32,758 bases of DNA. It comes from Akkermansia sp. Its GTDB lineage: Bacteria; Verrucomicrobiota; Verrucomicrobiia; Verrucomicrobiales; Akkermansiaceae. Shown in pieces: positions 1 to 6,942 of the stretch; position 1 is the stretch's first letter, and each line of letters opens with the position of its first letter. The stretch covers positions 1-32,758 of the forward strand of contig JAFYRS010000027.1 in assembly GCA_017546845.1 (NCBI GenBank), written 5' to 3'. The notes under the pieces were generated by a model. That model saw nothing but the letters and a program-made list of their open reading frames with translations. It searched no databases and was not told the DNA's origin. The position numbers were made by a program, and so were the translations under genes.

Positions 1-312
1 GGTACGCTGACCGCGAACGGGGAGACCCTTGCGGTGGCGGATGCCGCGCAGACAGTTGATGCTGGTCAGACGCTTGAGAGCCATCTGCTTCTCACGGCGC
101 AGGTCACCCTCGATGAGGATGTTGTTGCTGGTGATAGCCTGTACAATCTTGGTCAGCTGAGCGTCAGAGAGCGTGCCCGTGCGAAGGTCCGGGGAGATAC
201 CGGCCTGCTCAAGCACCTTCTTAGCCGTGGAGGGCCCGATGCCGTAGATGTAGCACAGGGAGGCCTCAACGCGCTTCTCGTTGGGAATTTCGATACCGAA
301 AAGACGAGCCAT
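1..312 (-). CDS. rpsM: 30S ribosomal protein S13 (partial, C-terminus beyond window)
   Basis: Small-subunit ribosomal protein of the 30S head that contacts tRNA and the 50S subunit. The 104 visible codons begin MARLFGIEIPNEKRVE and include the IYGIG helix-hairpin-helix region and the conserved tail motif RGIRHRKGLPVRGQRT, all typical of S13. Usual length is about 120-125 residues, so only some 15-20 residues lie outside the window. The ATG at 312 is the only sensible start for the family. In most bacteria rpsM heads the rpsM-rpsK-rpsD-rpoA operon. Here it also follows its own promoter and a leader of about 60 bases, with an unrelated lipoprotein gene upstream on the same strand. Identity is certain. 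Confidence 0.97.
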   Translation of the reverse strand, partial: MARLFGIEIPNEKRVEASLCYIYGIGPSTAKKVLEQAGISPDLRTGTLSDAQLTKIVQAITSNNILIEGDLRREKQMALKRLTSINCLRGIRHRKGLPVRGQRT

Positions 313-346
313 AGTGGTGTGTTATTATATGTGATGTTTGTTGTTC

Positions 347-362
347 GCCACCACGCGGTGGC
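347..362 (-). promoter_or_regulatory. Hairpin in the rpsM leader
   Basis: GCCACC and GGTGGC form a 6-bp GC-rich stem with a 4-base loop (ACGC), about 35 bases before the rpsM start codon and downstream of the predicted transcription start. No T-run follows, so it is not an obvious terminator. Alpha-operon leaders in other bacteria carry structures bound by ribosomal protein S4. A similar role here is a guess from position only. Confidence 0.35.
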
Positions 363-377
363 AATTTGTCGGCGCAG

Positions 378-405
378 ATTCTACACGCTTTTCACCTTTT
401 TGCAA
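378..405 (-). promoter_or_regulatory. Predicted promoter of rpsM
   Basis: On the minus strand TTGCAA (400-405), 16 bases, then TAGAAT (378-383). The start of transcription would be near 371, giving a leader of about 60 bases that contains the hairpin at 347-362. This contrasts with the many genes in this window whose -10 box abuts the start codon. Confidence 0.5.
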
Positions 406-484
406 GCACAATTTCACAAAAATTACAACTTTGGGTAATTTTGGGATTTTAAGGTTCGTTTTTATTCTATCCTCAGCAGCAGAA

Positions 485-919
485 TCAATCCAGCTCCGGC
501 ATGGGACGGAGGGCCGGCACCTCCGGCAGCGCAGAGGAGGTAGAGCCACCGCCGCCCGTGTACCGGGGCATCACGCTAGGGGTGTAGGATGCAGGGTCAG
601 GAATCTTTTTGAGGGGAATCGTCACCGAATCCTCTTCAATGTATTTAGCCTTGGGGTCACTCTCCGTCCACACAAAGGAAAGGAACGGACTGGTGACAGG
701 CACCAGTGTTTCCGTGCCGATTTCGTACCCGGATTTACGGGCCACAATACCCAGCGTCTTATCCTGAGCAATTTCGGTCACCAGAGGAGTTTTCCCCACA
801 TAATCACCGTTAATGGTGATTTCTGCCCCTTCTGGCGCAGTGATAATGGAAAGTTCCTTGGTTCCCACGCAGGAAACAAGCACCAACGCAACAAGCGGGA
901 GGCCGTATAACTTCTTCAT
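485..919 (-). CDS. PEGA-domain lipoprotein
   Basis: Small secreted lipoprotein of 144 residues. The N-terminus has Lys-Lys, a hydrophobic stretch and a lipobox LVSC with the modified Cys at about residue 17, so it should be anchored in a membrane. Residues about 22-65 (LSIITAPEGAEITINGDYVGKTPL) match the PEGA repeat, a surface or S-layer-associated beta fold often found in cell-envelope proteins. The tail is Gly/Ser/Pro-rich and probably disordered. The exact role is unknown. The ATG at 919 is supported by a promoter whose -10 ends seven bases upstream. It stands alone, reading toward rpsM. Confidence 0.85.
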   Translation of the reverse strand: MKKLYGLPLVALVLVSCVGTKELSIITAPEGAEITINGDYVGKTPLVTEIAQDKTLGIVARKSGYEIGTETLVPVTSPFLSFVWTESDPKAKYIEEDSVTIPLKKIPDPASYTPSVMPRYTGGGGSTSSALPEVPALRPMPELD

Positions 920-926
920 GCCATCC

Positions 927-956
927 AGTGTAGCGCAAATGAAGAGCTGCTAGCAA
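927..956 (-). promoter_or_regulatory. Promoter abutting the PEGA lipoprotein gene
   Basis: Minus strand TTGCTA (951-956), 18 bases, TACACT (927-932), then 7 bases (920-926) to ATG at 919. The predicted transcript would have essentially no leader. Confidence 0.5.
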
Positions 957-1000
957 GCTAATTTTTCCGCTCTGACACGCAGGAGTGGCGCACTTGCCGC

Positions 1001-1029
1001 TTGACCGGAGTCGTGATTTCTGGTAGTGT
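1001..1029 (+). promoter_or_regulatory. Promoter abutting the ABC importer operon
   Basis: TTGACC (1001-1006), 17 bases, TAGTGT (1024-1029), then 7 bases to ATG 1037. The transcript of the importer operon would start at or one base before the start codon. No Shine-Dalgarno-like sequence lies ahead of the ATG. Confidence 0.55.
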
Positions 1030-1036
1030 GGCATGA

Positions 1037-2017
1037 ATGCTCAACCGATTGCTCAGCTGCTTATTCATTGTCTGTTCCCTGCTTATCATGATGAGTTGTA
1101 AGCAGGAAGACCCGGACAGCAAAGTAATCCGCATAGGGGGCTTTCCGAACGTAACCCATGTGCAGGCACTGGTGGCGCGCAACATGACCCGGCATGGCGA
1201 GGGGTGGTTTGAGCGTTACCTGCCCGGCTATACCATCGAGTGGTATACATATAACGCAGGTCCCACCGCCATGGAAGCGATTTTCGGGCGCACCGCCGAC
1301 CTCACCTACGTAGGCCCCAGTCCGGCGCTGAACGCATACGCCGTTTCTGCCGGGCGCGAGGTGCGCCTCCTGGCAGGTGCCGTCAATGGCGGAGCCGCCC
1401 TGATGGTTGCACCGGAGAGCGGCATACAATCCGCAGCAGATTTCAAAGGGCGCAGCATCGCCACCCCGCAGCTGGGCAACACGCAGGATGTTTCCTGCCG
1501 CGCATGGCTCGCGGCCAATGGTCTTAAAACCACCCTGGAGGGAGCAGGAGATTGCCGCGTGGCCCCCACCCCGAACTCCATGCAGCTGCAGCTCATGAAA
1601 CAAGGAGACATTGCAGCCAGCTGGACAGTGGAGCCCTGGGTTTCCACTCTGGAACGCATGGCAGGCGCACGGATTCTGGTACAGGAGCCGGAGGTGGTCA
1701 CCACAGTACTTATCGGCCGCGTGGCATGGCTCAAACACCATGCAGAGGAAGCACGCACGCTTATTCAGGCCCACCGCGAGCTCACCCGGTGGATTATCGA
1801 CAACCCCGAGGCAGCGCAGGCACGGGTGGTGGAGGAACTCACAGAACTGACCCAGGCCCCCATGGACCCGGAGCTGGTACGCAGCGCGTGGAAGCGTCTC
1901 AAATTGACAGATGCCATTGACCTGCCCGGGCTGCAGCAATTCGTACAGGATGCACAGGAGGCAGGGCTGCTCGACCGCGTTCCGCCGCTGGAGGAAATGA
2001 TTTACCAACAAGACTGA
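1037..2017 (+). CDS. ABC transporter substrate-binding lipoprotein, NitT/TauT/SsuA type
   Basis: Binding protein of 326 residues for an importer of the nitrate/taurine/aliphatic-sulfonate family. It has a lipoprotein signal ending MMSC with the lipid-anchored Cys at about residue 21, then an SBP fold beginning IRIGGFPNVTHVQAL. The segment TYNAGPTAMEAIFGRTADLTYVGPSPALNAY is typical of the SsuA/TauA group. It overlaps the ATPase gene by one base (TGATG), so the two are translationally coupled. The substrate cannot be read from sequence: sulfonates, taurine, nitrate or thiamine precursors are all possible. The start follows from the abutting promoter and the signal peptide. Confidence 0.9.
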   Translation: MLNRLLSCLFIVCSLLIMMSCKQEDPDSKVIRIGGFPNVTHVQALVARNMTRHGEGWFERYLPGYTIEWYTYNAGPTAMEAIFGRTADLTYVGPSPALNAYAVSAGREVRLLAGAVNGGAALMVAPESGIQSAADFKGRSIATPQLGNTQDVSCRAWLAANGLKTTLEGAGDCRVAPTPNSMQLQLMKQGDIAASWTVEPWVSTLERMAGARILVQEPEVVTTVLIGRVAWLKHHAEEARTLIQAHRELTRWIIDNPEAAQARVVEELTELTQAPMDPELVRSAWKRLKLTDAIDLPGLQQFVQDAQEAGLLDRVPPLEEMIYQQD

Positions 2018-2826
2018 TGACACAGGAAAAACTACACCAGGAAATTCACAACTTTCCCACAGCAAAGCTCAGCATTGAGCACGTGTGCAAGGATTTCGTG
2101 ACCAAGCGCGGCACGGTGCGTGCGCTGGATGATGTCTCCCTCACCATCAACGAGGGGGAATTCGTCTGCTTTGTGGGGCCCAGCGGCTGCGGCAAATCCA
2201 CCCTGCTCAATATCATTGCCGGTCTGGAAAAACCAGACAGCGGCATGGCGCTCATCGACGGCACACCCATCACCGGCCCGGGGCGCGACCGTATGGTCAT
2301 GTTCCAGGAACACGCCCTTTTCCCCTGGCTGGATGTGATAGGCAACGTAATGTTCGGCCTGAAGCAGAAACCGAACCTGACGGATAAGGAACGCCTGGAG
2401 GTAGCCAAATATTACCTCTACCTGGTAAAGATGGACCGCTTTGCCCACGCCAACATCCACGAGTTGAGCGGCGGCATGCGCCAGCGCGTAGCCCTGGCCC
2501 GTTCCCTTGCACCCAACCCGAAAATCCTGCTCATGGATGAGCCCTTCTCTGCCCTGGATGCCATGACCCGCGAACGCCTCTATGGCGATATTCAGGACGT
2601 ATGGGAGAAACGCCGCAAAACCATTGTGTTTGTGACGCACAATGTGCGCGAGGCCGTGTGCCTGGGCAGCCGGGTAATTCTCTTCTCACCGCATCCCGGA
2701 CGCGTGCGCGAGGAATACCCCGTGTACCTTGCCCGCCCGCGCAACATCAACAACCACGACCTGGCCGACCTTTCGCAGAGCATCACCTCGGCGCTCAAAG
2801 GGTACACCGCCAACGAATCCGATTAA
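2017..2826 (+). CDS. ABC transporter ATP-binding protein, NitT/TauT/SsuB type
   Basis: Cytoplasmic ATPase of 269 residues that powers the importer. Visible motifs are Walker A GPSGCGKST (about 54-62), Q-loop FQEHALFPWL (about 97-105), signature LSGGMRQR (about 150-157), Walker B ILLMDEPF (about 170-177) and switch His in FVTHNV. Length and the LFPWLDVIGNV segment are those of the SsuB/TauB subfamily. The start ATG overlaps the stop of the binding-protein gene. All residues needed for ATP hydrolysis are present. Confidence 0.95.
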   Translation: MTQEKLHQEIHNFPTAKLSIEHVCKDFVTKRGTVRALDDVSLTINEGEFVCFVGPSGCGKSTLLNIIAGLEKPDSGMALIDGTPITGPGRDRMVMFQEHALFPWLDVIGNVMFGLKQKPNLTDKERLEVAKYYLYLVKMDRFAHANIHELSGGMRQRVALARSLAPNPKILLMDEPFSALDAMTRERLYGDIQDVWEKRRKTIVFVTHNVREAVCLGSRVILFSPHPGRVREEYPVYLARPRNINNHDLADLSQSITSALKGYTANESD

Positions 2827-2831
2827 CCGCC

Positions 2832-3623
2832 ATGAAACGCACCATCATCACCCTCATCTTCTTCGCCCTGCTCATTCTGGTGTGGGCGGCGCTCACTGGC
2901 GATTTAACCGCCCTCGGGCTGGATATTTCCCTGTGGTCGCCCTATGTGCTGCCCCCGCCCAGCACCGTGGGGCAATACCTGTGGGATAACACCGTGAACG
3001 GCAAGATTCCGCTCTCCATGCTCATCACCCTGCGCCGCCTGCTCATCGGCTATATCATCGGGCTTGTACTGGGGGTGCCGCTGGGCATGCTGGCTGCACG
3101 CTTCCGCAGCGTGAATGATACGCTGGGCATGCTGGCCCTGGGCTTACAGGCACTCCCCAGCGTCTGCTGGGTTCCCCTGGCCTGCATCTGGTTCGGGCAA
3201 ACGGAATCAGCCCTGCTCTTCGTGGTCATCATGGGTACACTCTGGAGCGTGCTGCTCTCCACCCAGAACGGCATGAAAAACGTGCCGCCCATTTATGTAC
3301 GCGCCGCGCGCACCATGGGCTCCGGCCCGCTGCACACGCTGGTATTCGTCACCCTGCCCGCCTCTGCACCATTTGTAGTAAGTGGCATGAAACAAGGCTG
3401 GGCCTTTGCCTGGCGCTCACTCATGGCCGCAGAAATCTATGTTTCCGTGGTCTCGGGCTTCGGCATCGGGCAATACCTGCACTACGGCCGCGAACTGCAG
3501 CGCATGTACCAGGTCATCGGCATCATGTTCATCATCATTGCCGTGGGCCTGCTGGCAGATAAAATCATTTTCTCGCCCGTGGAATCCTGGCTGCACCGCC
3601 GCTGGGGAACCGATAAAGAATAA
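2832..3623 (+). CDS. ABC transporter permease, NitT/TauT/SsuC type
   Basis: Inner-membrane permease of 263 residues with about six hydrophobic segments, starting with one at residues 4-22. The cytoplasmic EAA-type loop that docks on the ATPase is visible as RAARTMGSGPLHTLVFVTLP. LPPPSTV near the N-terminus (LSPYVLPPPSTVG region) is a hallmark of SsuC-like permeases. The frame is open further upstream, but ATG 2832 lies five bases after the ATPase stop and gives the usual family length. It completes the three-gene importer. Confidence 0.93.
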   Translation: MKRTIITLIFFALLILVWAALTGDLTALGLDISLWSPYVLPPPSTVGQYLWDNTVNGKIPLSMLITLRRLLIGYIIGLVLGVPLGMLAARFRSVNDTLGMLALGLQALPSVCWVPLACIWFGQTESALLFVVIMGTLWSVLLSTQNGMKNVPPIYVRAARTMGSGPLHTLVFVTLPASAPFVVSGMKQGWAFAWRSLMAAEIYVSVVSGFGIGQYLHYGRELQRMYQVIGIMFIIIAVGLLADKIIFSPVESWLHRRWGTDKE

Positions 3624-3628
3624 ACACC

Positions 3629-5008
3629 ATGTGTATGAACTGGATTGAGGAACTCCGCTCGCAACTGGGCGATTGTGTACGAACAGACGAAGCCACACTG
3701 CGTGCTCACGCATCGGACAAGTGGCACGCAGCGGCGCTGCCGGAGGCAGTCGTGCTGGCCTCCCATACGGAGCAGGTTTCCACAGCTCTGCGCTTTGCGC
3801 ATGAACGCGGTATTCCCGTAACCCCGCGCGGTGCCGGCGTGGGCTATGTCGGCGGCTGTGTCCCCGTAAAGGGCGGCATCGTCATCTCCGTTGCCGGCAT
3901 GACCCGCATTCTGGAAGTTTCCCCGGAGGACGGAGTGGCCGTGGTGGAGGCAGGCGTACTCACCGCGGACCTGCAGGAAGCCTGTTCCCGCGTGGGCTGG
4001 TTTTACCCGCCTGACCCCGCCTCGCGCAAGGAATCCAGCATCGGCGGCAACATCGCCACCAATGCCGGCGGGCCCCGCTGCCTGAAATACGGCGTCACGC
4101 GCGCCTATGTCCTGGGGCTCACCGTGGTGCTGGCAGACGGCCGGATTCTCCGCTGCGGCGGGCGCACGCACAAAAACAAGCAAGGATTCGATTTAGTAGG
4201 GCTCTTCTGCGGCAGTGAAGGCATGCTCGGCATCGTGACCGAGGCCACCCTCCGCATCATTCCGGCGCCTCCGGCCAGAGCCGCCCTGCACGCCAGTTTC
4301 CCGCAGTTCGCCATGGCCGCCGCAGCCGTGCAGAACACCCTGCAAGGCGGTCACCTGCCCTGTGCCATTGAAATCACAGATGCCTTCACCCTGGCAGCTG
4401 CGCGCAACCACCTGGGGCCAAGCGCCCTGCCCGCAGGAGCCAGAGGCCACATCATCATTGAAATTGATGGCCAGGCAGATGCCGTGACCACGGAACTGGA
4501 CTCCATCGCCGCCATTCTGCGCAACACCGGGGCCACAGAAGTGGTCTATGCCCGCACAGAAGCAGAGGTGGAAGCCATCTGGCAGCTGCGCCGTGAATTC
4601 TCGTACAGTCTGAAAGCAACCGGGCTCACCAAACTCAACGAGGACATCGTCATTCCACGTTCAAAACTCGTGGATCTGGTCAGTTTCTGTGAATGCATGC
4701 AACAGGAAACCGGCATCCCGGTAGCCTGCTTCGGCCACAGCGGAGATGGCAACATCCACACCAATATCATGGTTCTCAAAGACAGCGCAGGCCGGGATAT
4801 CCGGGAACCGGCAGATGCGCTCGTCAACAGGCTTTTCGACTGGGTCATGAAACACGGTGGCAGCATCACCGGCGAACATGGAATCGGGCTGGCAAAAGCC
4901 CCTTGGTTCGAGCAGGCCATCGGCCCTGCGGCCATGGATACCCACCGCGCCCTGAAACAAGCGCTGGATTCCACCGGCATTCTCAACCCGGGTAAAATGG
5001 GACTCTGA
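3629..5008 (+). CDS. FAD-linked oxidase, glycolate/D-lactate oxidase GlcD-like
   Basis: Cytosolic or membrane-associated flavoprotein of 459 residues in the FAD-binding PCMH/GlcD family, which oxidises 2-hydroxy acids such as glycolate or D-lactate. The N-terminal FAD domain shows TPRGAGVGYVGGC and GGNIATNAGGPRCLKYG. The C-terminal domain carries GHSGDGNIHTN, EHGIGLAK and the terminal LNPGKMGL. It begins five bases after the permease gene, so it is probably the last gene of the importer operon and may act on the imported compound, which is inference. A second ATG six bases in (3635) is an alternative start. No GlcE or GlcF partner is seen here. Confidence 0.88.
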   Translation: MCMNWIEELRSQLGDCVRTDEATLRAHASDKWHAAALPEAVVLASHTEQVSTALRFAHERGIPVTPRGAGVGYVGGCVPVKGGIVISVAGMTRILEVSPEDGVAVVEAGVLTADLQEACSRVGWFYPPDPASRKESSIGGNIATNAGGPRCLKYGVTRAYVLGLTVVLADGRILRCGGRTHKNKQGFDLVGLFCGSEGMLGIVTEATLRIIPAPPARAALHASFPQFAMAAAAVQNTLQGGHLPCAIEITDAFTLAAARNHLGPSALPAGARGHIIIEIDGQADAVTTELDSIAAILRNTGATEVVYARTEAEVEAIWQLRREFSYSLKATGLTKLNEDIVIPRSKLVDLVSFCECMQQETGIPVACFGHSGDGNIHTNIMVLKDSAGRDIREPADALVNRLFDWVMKHGGSITGEHGIGLAKAPWFEQAIGPAAMDTHRALKQALDSTGILNPGKMGL

Positions 5009-5052
5009 ATGACGCTCTAACGAGTTTTTCCACCGCGCCTTGCGTTTTGACA

Positions 5053-5082
5053 TTGACCATAACACAACATCTGTGATAACAT
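5053..5082 (+). promoter_or_regulatory. Predicted promoter of the OlsF-like acyltransferase gene
   Basis: TTGACC (5053-5058), 18 bases, TAACAT (5077-5082). Transcription would begin near 5089, so a GTG at 5093 or the ATG at 5120 would have a short leader. It lies between the GlcD-like gene and this one. Confidence 0.5.
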
Positions 5083-5119
5083 ATTTTCATAGGTGTGTGA
5101 GCACACCGGTGCGCGCGTT

Positions 5120-6907
5120 ATGAAAGCAAAAATCATGGATTTGGGGGAGCATATCCCGGGTGGAAAAAAATTGCCTGAATGCATACTGAACCTGGGCGAA
5201 CGGCTCCTGGGGTTTCACATCTTCAATGTAGCTCATTCAAAGATTGAGGAAGAATGGGAAGCTGGCAGCACCGATAACTTCTTCAAACTGGCCTGCAAGC
5301 ACCTCCCGCTCCATTATGAGGTAAAGGGCATTGAAAACATTCCCGCCGAAGGGCCGTGCGTCATTACCTGCAACCACCCTCATGGCATGGCTGATGGTCT
5401 CATGCTGGGCGATATCGCCATGCAGGTGCGCAGCGATATCCGCATCGTGGTCAACGACTTCCTGAACTGCGTGCGCGGCATGCGCCCCTACTTGATTACG
5501 GTGGATGTCTACGGTGGAGAAGAAGCCAAACGCGCCAACATGGCAGGCATGAGGGAAATGCTCAAATGGCTTCGCGACGGGCATTGCCTCATCATTTTCC
5601 CCAGTGGGTCTGCGGCTTCATGGTCTGATGAGGATGGCCGGGTTATTGATGACCCCTGGCAGACCAACATCGCCTCCATCATCCGCAAAACAGGAGCCAC
5701 CGTTGTGCCCACTTACCTTTCCGGCCAGAACGGCAAGCTGTTCCAGTTTGTAACCCGACACTGGAAAGACAAGCGAGGCGCCCTGCTCCCGCGCGAAATC
5801 AAACGCGACCGCAAGACCCTGCACCAGTTCCGCATCGGCAAGCCCATCACCGCCAGCCGCACAGAGATTCTGCCGGATGACCAGGCGCTTTCTGATTTCC
5901 TGCGACTCAGCAGCATGATGCTGCGCTACCCGGACACCGCCGCCAGTCTCCGGAACGAGATACCGCGCAAGCTTGAGCCCATAGCCGACCCGGTAGCACC
6001 GGAAATCCTGCAACAGGAAATTGATGCCCTGCCCGCCGAGGAGCACCTGATTTACACCCACAAAAGCACAGGCCTGCAGATTTACACGGCTAAAGGCAGC
6101 CAGATTCCCAACCTGCTCCACGAAATCGGCGTGCAGCGCGAAATCACTTTCCGTGCCGTGGGCGAAGGCTCCGGCCTGGCGTGCGATACGGATGAGTACG
6201 ACCTCTACTATGACCATCTCATCATGTGGGATCCGGCGGAAAAACGCATCGCCGGCGCCTACCGCATGGGCAGAACAGATGAAATTGTTTCCGCCCGCGG
6301 CTCCATTGGCATCTACAATTCCGAATTCTTCCACTTGGGCAATGACTTTGTCAACTTCGTGAAAAACGGCCTCGAAATGGGCCGTGCCTTCATCACCGCC
6401 CCATACCAGAAGCACCCTGCCTCGCTCGATACCCTCTGGATGGGCATCGGTAACTTCGTGGTCAAGCACCCGCAGTACCGCTATCTCTACGGCACGGTCA
6501 GCGTTTCCTCTGACTACACAGAACGCTCCCGCACCCTCATTCACGAATACCTGAAATGCCATTGCATGCTTAAAGAACTGGCCCGGGATGTCCAGGCCAA
6601 GACACCGCCGACACGCATGGACCTGCTCAGCGAAGATGCACGCCTTGTCCCCGCAGCCATGGGAGATTTGCGTATTCTTTCGGCCATGGTCAGTGATCTG
6701 GAGCCGGATGGCCGCAGCATTCCCGTTCTCCTGCGCCAGTACCTGCGCCTCAATGGCAAGATGATATCGTTCAATGTGGACAGCGAATTCGGCGACACCC
6801 TCGACTGCCTGGTCCTGGTCGACCTCCACAACGCGCCGGAACGCCTCATCAGCCGATACTGCGGTGCTCCGCTGAATTCTGCCCCCAAACCAGCGGCAGA
6901 AGCTTGA
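5120..6907 (+). CDS. Two-domain acyltransferase, OlsF-like (ornithine-lipid type)
   Basis: Fusion protein of about 595 residues. The N-terminal half is a PlsC-like lysophospholipid acyltransferase with NHPHGMADG at about 85-93 (the spaced His-Asp variant also seen in hemolysin-like acyltransferases) and FPSGSAASW at about 160-168. The second half, from about residue 335, resembles the OlsB/Acetyltransf_5 N-acyltransferase (FRAVGEGSGLACDTDEYDL, HLIMWD). In known OlsF enzymes the C-terminal part acylates the amine of ornithine and the N-terminal part adds the second chain, giving phosphorus-free membrane aminolipids. The head-group amino acid here is unknown. An in-frame GTG at 5093 would add nine residues; I prefer ATG 5120, without a clear Shine-Dalgarno for either. 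Confidence 0.8.
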   Translation: MKAKIMDLGEHIPGGKKLPECILNLGERLLGFHIFNVAHSKIEEEWEAGSTDNFFKLACKHLPLHYEVKGIENIPAEGPCVITCNHPHGMADGLMLGDIAMQVRSDIRIVVNDFLNCVRGMRPYLITVDVYGGEEAKRANMAGMREMLKWLRDGHCLIIFPSGSAASWSDEDGRVIDDPWQTNIASIIRKTGATVVPTYLSGQNGKLFQFVTRHWKDKRGALLPREIKRDRKTLHQFRIGKPITASRTEILPDDQALSDFLRLSSMMLRYPDTAASLRNEIPRKLEPIADPVAPEILQQEIDALPAEEHLIYTHKSTGLQIYTAKGSQIPNLLHEIGVQREITFRAVGEGSGLACDTDEYDLYYDHLIMWDPAEKRIAGAYRMGRTDEIVSARGSIGIYNSEFFHLGNDFVNFVKNGLEMGRAFITAPYQKHPASLDTLWMGIGNFVVKHPQYRYLYGTVSVSSDYTERSRTLIHEYLKCHCMLKELARDVQAKTPPTRMDLLSEDARLVPAAMGDLRILSAMVSDLEPDGRSIPVLLRQYLRLNGKMISFNVDSEFGDTLDCLVLVDLHNAPERLISRYCGAPLNSAPKPAAEA

Positions 6908-6942
6908 CAATTTATCACATTCATGCGAAATTAAAATCGTCC

